Positions 37,038 to 41,836 of a DNA stretch of 41,836 nucleotides are shown here, in pieces. Position numbers and translations under genes: made by a program. Each line of letters starts with the position of its first letter. The first letter of the stretch is position 1. This DNA is from a virus: positions 1-41,836 of IMG/VR virus record IMGVR_UViG_3300013104_000041, one strand, 5' to 3'. Under the pieces are notes generated by a model. That model was not told the DNA's origin, did no database searches, and worked only from the letters and a program-made list of their open reading frames with translations.

Positions 37038-37192
37038 TGAACGCAGATGAACTTGTCCTAGGGATGCTCCTCGAACAGAGAGCGGAGATCATGCAGTTGC
37101 GCGCCGAGCTCGCGCAGTATCGAGCGGAGCCGCCACGTGAGGAGAACGACGGCGTACCGACGCTCGACGGCGAACCAGGAGAAGAGACGTGA
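37037..37192 (+). CDS. Small coiled-coil protein after the fibre gene (51 aa)
   Basis: ATG 37037 overlaps the fibre stop. The product MNADELVLGMLLEQRAEIMQ continues as one amphipathic helix with an acidic tail. It may help fibre folding or trimerisation, which is only an idea from position. It overlaps the next GTG. Confidence 0.55.
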   Translation: MNADELVLGMLLEQRAEIMQLRAELAQYRAEPPREENDGVPTLDGEPGEET

Positions 37193-37623
37193 ACATCGAC
37201 CACGCTCAGGGCCGCTTCTCCGCTGGCTGGGTGCCTCCCGTGCCGATGCCGTCGATCATAGACGGGGATAAAGTGGGTGCGCGCTCTCCAATGCTCACGG
37301 GCGGATATGACAACTGGCTGATCTCCAGCGGTCCGGAAGGCCTGCGAATCGCTCGAATGAAGTCTGGGGAGCGATTCTGGGATGCGACGCCGCCAGGATG
37401 GACCGGCCATCATTCGGCGGTGAACGTGGAAAACGGCTACGTCACTGTGGTGCTCAACACTCACGATGAGTATTCGCGGCGTGAGCTACGTGCTTCGGTT
37501 GCCAGCCTTGAGGCGGGTTGCCCGCGATGGGAGCGAGGACTTACCTCATGGGTGCCGCTACTCTCGCCGGATCACCAGCCCCAGGAATCTTCCCCTTCAT
37601 CGGCGCACGCTTCTGAACAGTAA
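37189..37623 (+). CDS. Hypothetical protein (144 aa), last late gene
   Basis: The GTG at 37189 overlaps the previous stop. The product has beta-type segments (GLRIARMKSGERFWDATPPG; YVTVVLNTHDEYSRREL) and a low-complexity proline/serine tail whose codons overlap the convergent gene at 37572. It could be another tail-tip or fibre-associated protein. No family is recognised. Confidence 0.55.
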   Translation: MNIDHAQGRFSAGWVPPVPMPSIIDGDKVGARSPMLTGGYDNWLISSGPEGLRIARMKSGERFWDATPPGWTGHHSAVNVENGYVTVVLNTHDEYSRRELRASVASLEAGCPRWERGLTSWVPLLSPDHQPQESSPSSAHASEQ

Positions 37624-37757
37624 CGTCCCGGCGCGCTGACGGCGTAGAAGGCGACGAGTCCGGTCAGTTCCGAGCGACAGGTGCCGCACTCGTTTGGCTT
37701 GGGCGCGGCGAAGAATGCTCGAACCCGCTCCCGAAGCTGCGTCATGCTCGACATCAT
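37572..37757 (-). CDS. Small zinc-finger-type protein (61 aa)
   Basis: The leftward product contains ECGTCRSELTGL and YCSEACADEG, giving a CxxC...CxxxC pattern of the MYM/TRASH kind, after a basic helix (QLRERVRAFFAA). The stop lies inside the end of the rightward late gene (52-base overlap). A strong hairpin sits right upstream of the ATG, which may limit translation. The protein sequence looks genuine, but expression is uncertain. Confidence 0.5.
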   Translation of the reverse strand: MMSSMTQLRERVRAFFAAPKPNECGTCRSELTGLVAFYAVSAPGRYCSEACADEGEDSWGW

Positions 37758-37791
37758 AGACCCCACCTACCCTTCCGGGTGGGTGGGGTCT
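37758..37791. terminator. Strong symmetrical hairpin at the end of the late operon
   Basis: AGACCCCACC (37758-37767) pairs with GGTGGGGTCT (37782-37791), continued by ACCC-TTCC-GGGT, for about 15 pairs in total. TTCTGTCGTT follows on the plus strand. It probably ends late transcription and can fold on both strands. Confidence 0.65.
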
Positions 37792-37821
37792 TCTGTCGTT
37801 GGTGACCGGCATCATTGACGC

Positions 37822-38079
37822 ATGACCCGCTGGCACCCAATTTTCCTGACGGATGAACCAGAATCGGGCGTCTGGACGATGAAAGCCGCACACGAGGTCA
37901 CCCCGTTCGGTCGCATCGAACTACGCCGCGTCTCAGGTGTTGTCCGCTACAAGATCACCATGGGCGGTGACGTCATCGGCTGGTCGAACACGTTGCAGCA
38001 CGCATGTGAAGGGTTGTACGCGGCGAGACTCAAACGCGACGACGAGATCCACAGTGGGCCACCAAACGGACGCGGCTAG
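37822..38079 (+). CDS. Hypothetical protein (85 aa)
   Basis: A rightward gene isolated after the late terminator. The sequence MTRWHPIFLTDEPESGVW and GRIELRRVSGVVRYKITMGG reads like a compact alpha/beta domain common among actinophage accessory proteins. It is convergent with the leftward cassette and overlaps its last gene by four bases. No function is known. It may have its own promoter and be expressed in lysogens. Confidence 0.65.
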   Translation: MTRWHPIFLTDEPESGVWTMKAAHEVTPFGRIELRRVSGVVRYKITMGGDVIGWSNTLQHACEGLYAARLKRDDEIHSGPPNGRG

Positions 38080-38303
38080 TCGCGAGACGCGTGCAGCGGG
38101 CAGCGCGACGTGTCCATTTCAGACGTCCTTGAATACTCGCCGTTGTCGTAGCGAACTTGACGCTCAGTGCAGATGCAGACCCGCTCGCCGAGGAACGTTC
38201 GGTACATGATCGCGCGTTGTTCGGCGGTCGCGTTCGGTCGGTGCTGGTCAACCCAGGAGATATACCAGGGGAAATCCTGCGCAACATCGTTCATCTCGCT
38301 CAT
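38076..38303 (-). CDS. Hypothetical protein with cysteine motif (75 aa)
   Basis: The ATG at 38303 has AAAGGAG upstream on the minus strand. The product contains FPWYISWVDQHRPNATAEQR and ERVCICTERQVRY with a later RCPLH, a possible metal site. It overlaps the upstream HTH gene by four bases. It is the last gene of the leftward cassette. Confidence 0.6.
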   Translation of the reverse strand: MSEMNDVAQDFPWYISWVDQHRPNATAEQRAIMYRTFLGERVCICTERQVRYDNGEYSRTSEMDTSRCPLHASRD

Positions 38304-38530
38304 GACCGCTCCTTTGCGTCCGCTTTCCACCGGCTGATCGTGTTCGTCGACATGCCCGTGAACTCAGCCAGCACGCGAACCGATGAGCGTGATGAGACAT
38401 CCACGATCATATTGCGCAGGTTCTCGTCGGCCTGATCGCGTGCGTCGAGTGCTTCACGGATGAGCTTCTCGTCGTCCGGGCTCAGGACGCGTTTCGGGTT
38501 CGGTGACACGCGTTGAAGTGTAGCGGTCAT
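38300..38530 (-). CDS. HTH DNA-binding protein (76 aa)
   Basis: The C-terminal half is a helix-turn-helix: SVRVLAEFTGMSTNTISRWK (residues 50-69). The N-terminal half is a charged helix (SPDDEKLIREALDARDQADE). It could regulate the accessory cassette. It overlaps both neighbours by four bases. Confidence 0.7.
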   Translation of the reverse strand: MTATLQRVSPNPKRVLSPDDEKLIREALDARDQADENLRNMIVDVSSRSSVRVLAEFTGMSTNTISRWKADAKERS

Positions 38531-38697
38531 GACTTAGGCTCCCGAACCTGATCATCGTGAGCGGCCAGCCACCGATCGAACTCAGCTTCCGCCTGATCAA
38601 CGGTCGGCGGTAGAAATCCGTCGAGGTGTGGGCCGTCGAGACGCTCAGCGGTGTAGAACGTGCGCATCTCATCCGTCGTGGGCGTGTACTCAGCCAT
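38527..38697 (-). CDS. Short module protein, YTPTT...RWLAAHD family (56 aa)
   Basis: The product starts MAEYTPTTDEMRTFYTAERL and ends with EAEFDRWLAAHDDQVREP. The next gene upstream (38690) has the same YTPTT start and a matching NEFNRWLAAHDADV, so the two are paralogues or share a module. The function is unknown. Confidence 0.6.
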   Translation of the reverse strand: MAEYTPTTDEMRTFYTAERLDGPHLDGFLPPTVDQAEAEFDRWLAAHDDQVREPKS

Positions 38698-39004
38698 GGT
38701 TCCCCGCCTCTCCCAGCTCGGTGACGCCGAACGCCGCGCGCAGAGCGGCACGCATCCTTCCGCGTCCATCGAACGTTTCGTATCCGTCGACCCAGGCCGC
38801 AAACGCCACCTCTACCTGCGCGTCAGATGGTTCGGCGCACTCTCGCTCTGCTGCCCGAACGTCAGCGTCGTGGGCGGCCAACCAACGATTAAACTCATTT
38901 GAAGGAGAATCTGGGCGGCGCACATCCAGCGGGCGGCGCACATCCACGCGGGCGGCCCAGTAGACCTCACGCACTTGTTCAGTCGTCGGCGTGTAATCGA
39001 TCAC
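38690..39004 (-). CDS. Two-module small protein (104 aa)
   Basis: GTG 39004 is preceded by GGGAGGG on the minus strand and gives VIDYTPTTEQVREVYWAARV. The first half matches the gene at 38527. The second half, EPSDAQVEVAFAAWVDGY then GRMRAALRAAFGVTELGEAG, matches the C-terminus of the rightward gene at 13968. It is therefore a fusion of two modules present separately elsewhere in this genome. The function is unknown. Confidence 0.6.
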   Translation of the reverse strand: MIDYTPTTEQVREVYWAARVDVRRPLDVRRPDSPSNEFNRWLAAHDADVRAAERECAEPSDAQVEVAFAAWVDGYETFDGRGRMRAALRAAFGVTELGEAGNHG

Positions 39005-39303
39005 AATACACCCTCCCGTTCGGGGTGATCGTGCCCACCATTCGTCGGAGAGCAACCACACTTGCGTCGCGGCGCGTGTGCGCAATCTAGGCCGAGTCTG
39101 ATCCCTTCTGGCGAACAGTGGACCCATGTGTCCTGGTGGCGGGGTGCTAACACGTAGTTCTGGAGAACGGCGTCCGCGGCATCGAGGAGCCATGCCCGCT
39201 TCGGTTCATGCGGCTCCATCCACCGGAAGTTCATGCCGTTGTAGCCCGACCCGATCAAGTCGGCTAGCGCCTCACGACTCGCGGCTTGTTCTGTTTCGCT
39301 CAT
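39001..39303 (-). CDS. Hypothetical protein (100 aa), first gene after a leaderless promoter
   Basis: The product begins MSETEQAASREALADLIGSG and has AWLLDAADAVLQN, resembling a module of the protein at 13968 (REAL ... ADAIL). A cysteine/histidine tail follows (CAHAPRRKCGC). Its ATG follows TAAAGT by six bases without a ribosome-binding site, so it is probably read from a leaderless message. It overlaps the next gene by four bases. Confidence 0.6.
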   Translation of the reverse strand: MSETEQAASREALADLIGSGYNGMNFRWMEPHEPKRAWLLDAADAVLQNYVLAPRHQDTWVHCSPEGIRLGLDCAHAPRRKCGCSPTNGGHDHPEREGVL

Positions 39304-39338
39304 AGCAACACTTTACTCTTCTGTATCGAAAACCGCAA
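39304..39338 (-). promoter_or_regulatory. Leftward leaderless promoter
   Basis: On the minus strand TTGCGG (39338-39333), a 17-base spacer, TAAAGT (39315-39310) and a six-base gap precede the ATG at 39303. The -35 hexamer, spacer and gap are the same as for the cro-like gene at 1848-1883. Confidence 0.6.
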
Positions 39339-39415
39339 CACTTCCGCGAATGTCCGAACTCCCGAGAAAACCCCAACGGACGCGTGTGAGGTTTACAAGG
39401 ATCGGATAAACCGTT

Positions 39416-39682
39416 CTAAATCTCATAGGCTTTGACCTCACCCCACACGATGTGGATGTCGCGGCGCAACGGGACACCTTGGACACCAGCGGCATCCAGG
39501 GCTTCACGGATAGATCGGGCCGAGTCCTCGCCGCTGATGCGAATCTGGGGAATGTGCGGGTTCTCGTGAAAGGGAAGCCAGTCGGCATCCCTGTCTAGGT
39601 CAAGCGGCCATACCTCTTCGCCTTCCATGGCGCCGGAGGTGATCCGGTATCCGTATAGGACGCGGTCGCTCGATTCCAGCAT
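39416..39682 (-). CDS. Hypothetical protein (88 aa)
   Basis: A small alpha/beta protein: RVLYGYRITSGAMEGEEVWP, then PQIRISGEDSARSIREALDA. No family is recognised. It is separated from the next downstream gene (39303) by a 112-base gap holding a promoter, so it ends the upper half of the cassette. Confidence 0.6.
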   Translation of the reverse strand: MLESSDRVLYGYRITSGAMEGEEVWPLDLDRDADWLPFHENPHIPQIRISGEDSARSIREALDAAGVQGVPLRRDIHIVWGEVKAYEI

Positions 39683-39690
39683 GGGGCTCC

Positions 39691-39834
39691 TTAGCCGCGG
39701 GCGTATTCGCGCAGTAGGTCGATGACCACGCGCGAGAGAGTTTTCCCCTCGCGCTCGGCCTTCTCCTGCGCCGCCTGCTTGATGTCAGCGGGGATGCGGA
39801 AGTTAGTCAACGGAGTCTGCACACTACCCATCAT
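39691..39834 (-). CDS. Ribbon-helix-helix DNA-binding protein (47 aa)
   Basis: After MMGSVQTPLTNFRIP, the product has DIKQAAQEKAEREGKTLSRV and VIDLLREYAR, a strand plus two helices of the ribbon-helix-helix type. It overlaps the upstream gene by 11 bases. It may regulate the cassette promoters, or be an antitoxin without an obvious toxin. Confidence 0.72.
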   Translation of the reverse strand: MMGSVQTPLTNFRIPADIKQAAQEKAEREGKTLSRVVIDLLREYARG

Positions 39835-40117
39835 GCACCGCCGCGCGGTGGTCGATTGCATCTGCGAGCGCGAGGATCCCGGCGAGGGATTCCCCATCGC
39901 ATGCCGCGCATCCATCCGCGTACTCTCCCGATGAAATGTGTGCGGGGTGGGATGATTCTGCGGCATGCCTTGCGCCCATCAAACCCGCCTCCGTCTCTGC
40001 TCGGTCCGGACGGAAGCACTTCGTGATGGGGCGGTGCGTTTCGCCGCACACGCCGCAGTCGACCACCTCAACCCCAGGCAACAGCCTCTGCCCGGGCCGC
40101 AAGGTTTCTTCGCTCAT
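39824..40117 (-). CDS. Zinc-binding-type protein (97 aa)
   Basis: The product has VDCGVCGETHRPITKC (CxxC plus a third cysteine) and a later GCAACDGESLAG, suggesting one or two small metal sites. The start at 40117 follows AAAGGTGGAG on the minus strand. No family is recognised. Confidence 0.6.
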   Translation of the reverse strand: MSEETLRPGQRLLPGVEVVDCGVCGETHRPITKCFRPDRAETEAGLMGARHAAESSHPAHISSGEYADGCAACDGESLAGILALADAIDHRAAVHDG

Positions 40118-40151
40118 GTTCTCCACCTTTCCAGTACCCGCCGACGTCCGG

Positions 40152-40451
40152 TTATTTTTCGTCAGGAATGGGCGACGCCAAGCAGATCATCTCAACCTCC
40201 TGGCCAGCGACGTGGGTCTCGTCACCCCCCGCGGGATACTTGTGCCCGCAGATTTCGGCGTCGAGGTACTGAATCGTCTCGCGCATTCGATCGCTAGGAG
40301 ACTCGCCATCAGCGAGCGGGCGGAGGTTCTCCAGAATGGTCAGCGCCGCCTCGGAGTTGGGGGTGATGCCCGATGCAGCCATGGCCCCCCGCACGTCGGC
40401 GGCTGTGTACTTTGCAATACCCGGGTGTGACCCCAGTTCATGAACCTTCAT
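40152..40451 (-). CDS. Hypothetical protein (99 aa), first gene of the leftward cassette
   Basis: The ATG at 40451 has GAAGGAGATC upstream. The product begins MKVHELGSHPGIAKYTAADV and includes a helical stretch AALTILENLRPLADGESPSD. No family is recognised. A promoter with tandem 12-base repeats lies about 55-80 bases upstream and would drive the cassette. Confidence 0.62.
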   Translation of the reverse strand: MKVHELGSHPGIAKYTAADVRGAMAASGITPNSEAALTILENLRPLADGESPSDRMRETIQYLDAEICGHKYPAGGDETHVAGQEVEMICLASPIPDEK

Positions 40452-40506
40452 TTGATCTCCTTCCCAGCACCCATCGACGTTCGGTTGGTGTCTTTGAAGG
40501 ATACCA

Positions 40507-40534
40507 AGTGTAGAGACAAATGTATAGACACAAA
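40507..40534 (-). promoter_or_regulatory. Leftward cassette promoter with tandem 12-base repeat
   Basis: On the minus strand TGTCTATACATT and TGTCTCTACACT are adjacent and match at 10 of 12 positions. TTTGTG (40534-40529), a 16-base spacer and TACACT (40512-40507) form a promoter over them. A regulator bound to the repeats would block transcription. Confidence 0.5.
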
Positions 40535-40566
40535 CCGATGTCCGAACCCCCGAGCAATATGGGCGC

Positions 40567-40797
40567 ATGACACCCACAACACTCCTCGCATTCGAACGCC
40601 GGCACCCAGGCAACAGCCCCCAGAAACGCGAACTCATCCGACACATGCTCGGCATCACAGAAGTTCGATACGCCGTCCTGTTGCGACGTGCAGCATCATC
40701 CATCGAAGGGATCGCTGCAGACCCCGTGACCGCGCGTATGGTGAGGGAGACGGCAGAAGCTCGAGCTCAGGAACGCGCACAGAGGAACGCGGCATGA
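40567..40797 (+). CDS. DUF3263-like small regulatory protein (76 aa)
   Basis: The segment LLAFERRHPGNSPQKRELIR then HMLGITEVRYAVLLRRA matches the actinobacterial DUF3263 pattern (a short sigma-like or HTH-like helical domain). Such proteins are common in actinobacteria and their phages and are thought to bind DNA. The gene is divergent from the leftward cassette and shares its regulatory gap. It overlaps the next gene by four bases. Confidence 0.75.
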   Translation: MTPTTLLAFERRHPGNSPQKRELIRHMLGITEVRYAVLLRRAASSIEGIAADPVTARMVRETAEARAQERAQRNAA

Positions 40798-40961
40798 GCG
40801 ACCAGCCGCTGGTCAGGAAAGATGCGCGCCCACTCGTCTGGGATCACCCCGTCACTGCCGAGGATGAGATCGAGATGTACTACGGGCCAGTTCCGGACGG
40901 CGCAGTGTGCGTATACCGGAGCAAGGAACCGCGGTACGAGGCATGGATGGACGACATCTGA
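40794..40961 (+). CDS. Small hypothetical protein (55 aa)
   Basis: The product begins MSDQPLVRKDARPLVWDHPV and ends with EPRYEAWMDDI. It is acidic and aromatic. No family is recognised. ATG 40794 overlaps the DUF3263-like stop. It is the last rightward gene before attP. Confidence 0.5.
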   Translation: MSDQPLVRKDARPLVWDHPVTAEDEIEMYYGPVPDGAVCVYRSKEPRYEAWMDDI

Positions 40962-41034
40962 TCGAGTCGTGAGTTGACGTTTCTCGCGATCGGATACACG
41001 CGCGGGTACACTCGGCAAATCGGTCCCGTTAACG

Positions 41035-41072
41035 AAAAAGCCGCTTCCCCAGTAGAAGCCTGGAGAAGCGGC
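41035..41072 (-). terminator. Intrinsic terminator beside attP
   Basis: GCCGCTTC (41040-41047) pairs with GAAGCGGC (41065-41072). On the minus strand the stem is followed by TTTTT. It lies just past the 3' end of the tRNA-like attP sequence, so in a lysogen it could terminate the rebuilt tRNA gene. Confidence 0.8.
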
Positions 41073-41074
41073 AG

Positions 41075-41121
41075 TGGCTCCGACGGGCGTCGATCCCGTG
41101 ACCTCACGATTTTCAGTCGTG
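41075..41121 (-). other. attP: attP core: 3' part of a tRNA-Phe(GAA)-like gene
   Basis: On the minus strand CACGA-CTGAAAA-TCGTG (41121-41105) is an anticodon arm with GAA anticodon. AGGTC, the T arm ACGGG-ATCGACG-CCCGT and acceptor strand CGGAGCC plus A (41075) follow. The D arm and 5' acceptor strand are missing. Phages that integrate in tRNA genes carry exactly such a 3' portion to restore the gene. Confidence 0.72.
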
Positions 41122-41185
41122 AGGAAACTGGCGAGAAAGACTGGATTATGGTCAGAAACGTGTGCTAGCCTGTCGATATCGGCGG

Positions 41186-41210
41186 GTAACGGACGTTAGC
41201 CACCGTTAGC
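41186..41210. repeat. CGTTAGC repeats near attP, candidate Int/Xis arm sites
   Basis: CGTTAGC occurs at 41194-41200 and 41204-41210, spaced ten bases (one helical turn), with an inverted CGTTAC just before. CGTTAAC lies on the other side of the core at 41027-41033. Arm-type integrase or excisionase sites are plausible. Confidence 0.4.
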
Positions 41211-41258
41211 GATGGAGACACCATCGGGTACACCAACCTTGGCCGGAGGGAACGAGCT

Positions 41259-41369
41259 GTGACTTACGTCGAAAGCCTGAGAAGAAGAGATGCGGACAAC
41301 GGAGTCCGCGACGCCACACCGAAGAACAAACCAACCGAACGGATCGCTGATGTCATCCCTGAGCAGTGA
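41259..41369 (+). CDS. Tiny hypothetical protein (36 aa)
   Basis: GTG 41259 has GGAGGG upstream. The product VTYVESLRRRDADNGVRDAT onward is short and charged. A 16-codon leader frame (ATG 41212, METPSGTPTLAGGNEL) ends in an overlap with this GTG. Both precede the integrase in a chain of overlaps. Confidence 0.4.
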   Translation: MTYVESLRRRDADNGVRDATPKNKPTERIADVIPEQ

Positions 41370-41487
41370 ACAGCAAGAGCCCCTTGACGACATGATCCGC
41401 TGCGGATTCATGAGTATCGGACAGGCCTTCTACGAAGCCGAGCAAGGCATCGCGAAGATGGTGCGTGAGTTGGAGCAAGAGTCGTGA
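41350..41487 (+). CDS. Small acidic helical protein (45 aa)
   Basis: The product begins MSSLSSEQQEPLDDMIRCGF and ends in a helix IAKMVRELEQES. It overlaps the gene before by 20 bases and the gene after by four. No family is recognised. Its location between attP and the integrase would suit a small integration accessory factor, which is only a guess. Confidence 0.45.
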   Translation: MSSLSSEQQEPLDDMIRCGFMSIGQAFYEAEQGIAKMVRELEQES

Positions 41488-41726
41488 TAGAGGGCGTGGT
41501 GCGCAGGCTCCTCGCGAACCTTGGATACGTTCCAGCCGTGGAGGCTGCTCGTGAGCAGGAGTTTGAGACATCCCTCGCGATGCTTCTTCCGGACGAAGGT
41601 GAGCGCGAGAAGTTTCGGCAGGGATATTTGATGCTCGCGAAGGCGGGTATCACTTGCGATGACATGGAGTGGGCCGCGCGCGCCCTCGCGCTCGGTTACT
41701 ATCCGGAAGAGCGCCATGCGCGGTAA
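41484..41726 (+). CDS. Hypothetical helical protein upstream of integrase (80 aa)
   Basis: GTG 41484 overlaps the previous stop. The protein is helical (VVRRLLANLGYVPAVEAARE; REKFRQGYLMLAKAGITCDD). The integrase ATG lies within its last codons (11-base overlap), so the two are co-translated. No family is recognised. Confidence 0.6.
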   Translation: MIEGVVRRLLANLGYVPAVEAAREQEFETSLAMLLPDEGEREKFRQGYLMLAKAGITCDDMEWAARALALGYYPEERHAR

Positions 41727-41836
41727 GGGCGAGGGGTCTGTCTTCAAGGACGCGCGCACGGGGCTCTGGACAGCGGTCATCGAACTTCCACCCCTGAACG
41801 GTGAGCGCCGCCGCAAGAAGATCCGCCGCAAGAACA
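41716..41836 (+). CDS. int: Tyrosine integrase, N-terminal 40 residues (continues at base 1)
   Basis: The fragment MRGKGEGSVFKDARTGLWTA onward is a typical N-terminal AP2-like/arm-binding segment of actinophage integrases: G-E-GSV-, W-A-, and a basic cluster RRRKKIRRKN. It runs to the last base. Joining to base 1 gives AAT then CTC CTC AAG GAG ATG, in frame with the catalytic part. GGAAGA upstream is a modest ribosome-binding site. Confidence 0.92.
   Translation, partial: MRGKGEGSVFKDARTGLWTAVIELPPLNGERRRKKIRRKN

Noticed and set aside
1-41836. CRISPR array or insertion sequence
   Set aside because: No set of regularly spaced repeats and no transposase-type gene was found; the only direct repeats are short regulatory or junction repeats.

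Overview
The window looks like the complete genome of a temperate, long-tailed (siphovirus-type) phage of a high-GC actinobacterium, probably a Microbacterium-like member of the Microbacteriaceae. The reasons are the GC-rich third positions, frequent GTG starts with 4-base stop/start overlaps, the style of the small proteins, and the gene order. The two ends belong together. A tyrosine integrase starts at 41716, runs off the right end, and continues in frame at base 1, so the molecule is circular or a circularly permuted assembly and has no bacterial flanks. A partial tRNA-Phe-like sequence lies upstream of the integrase (41075-41121, minus strand) and is the likely attP core.

Layout: (1) 41.2-2.1 kb: attP, small genes, integrase, ImmA/IrrE-type peptidase, repressor and a divergent cro-like gene expressed from a probable leaderless promoter. 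(2) 2.1-5.2 kb: a MerR/Xis-like gene, GIY-YIG and HNH nucleases, tiny hypothetical genes, and a 446-base structured non-coding stretch ending in a tRNA-like acceptor/T-arm. (3) 5.2-10.6 kb: a secreted protein insulated by a terminator, a tightly overlapping series of very small early genes (several with zinc-binding cysteines), a RecE-like exonuclease with an unknown partner, and a replication initiator that may carry the origin in its linker. (4) 10.7-15.5 kb: a cytosine-C5 methyltransferase, a RusA resolvase and modular small proteins. (5) 15.5-17.5 kb: terminators, an unusual cloverleaf RNA candidate closed by a 17-bp stem, and small genes with an AP2-HNH endonuclease. (6) 17.5-37.6 kb: packaging and structural genes in canonical order (HNH, TerS, TerL, portal, MuF, scaffold, capsid, connectors, tail tube, frameshifted tail chaperone, tape measure, tail tip), then endolysin, membrane/holin candidates and receptor-binding fibre. 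(7) 37.6-40.5 kb: a mostly leftward accessory cassette of small genes with HTH, RHH and zinc-knuckle proteins. (8) 40.5-41.0 kb: a DUF3263-like regulator and a small gene.

The phage has recombination, replication-initiation and resolvase genes but no recognisable polymerase, primase or helicase, so it presumably uses the host replisome. All functional names are from reading protein motifs by eye; no database search was possible. The least conventional signals are the cloverleaf element at 15765-15850, the structured region at 3841-4286, the exonuclease-adjacent unknown gene, the shuffled small-protein modules, and matching leaderless promoters at cro and in the accessory cassette.
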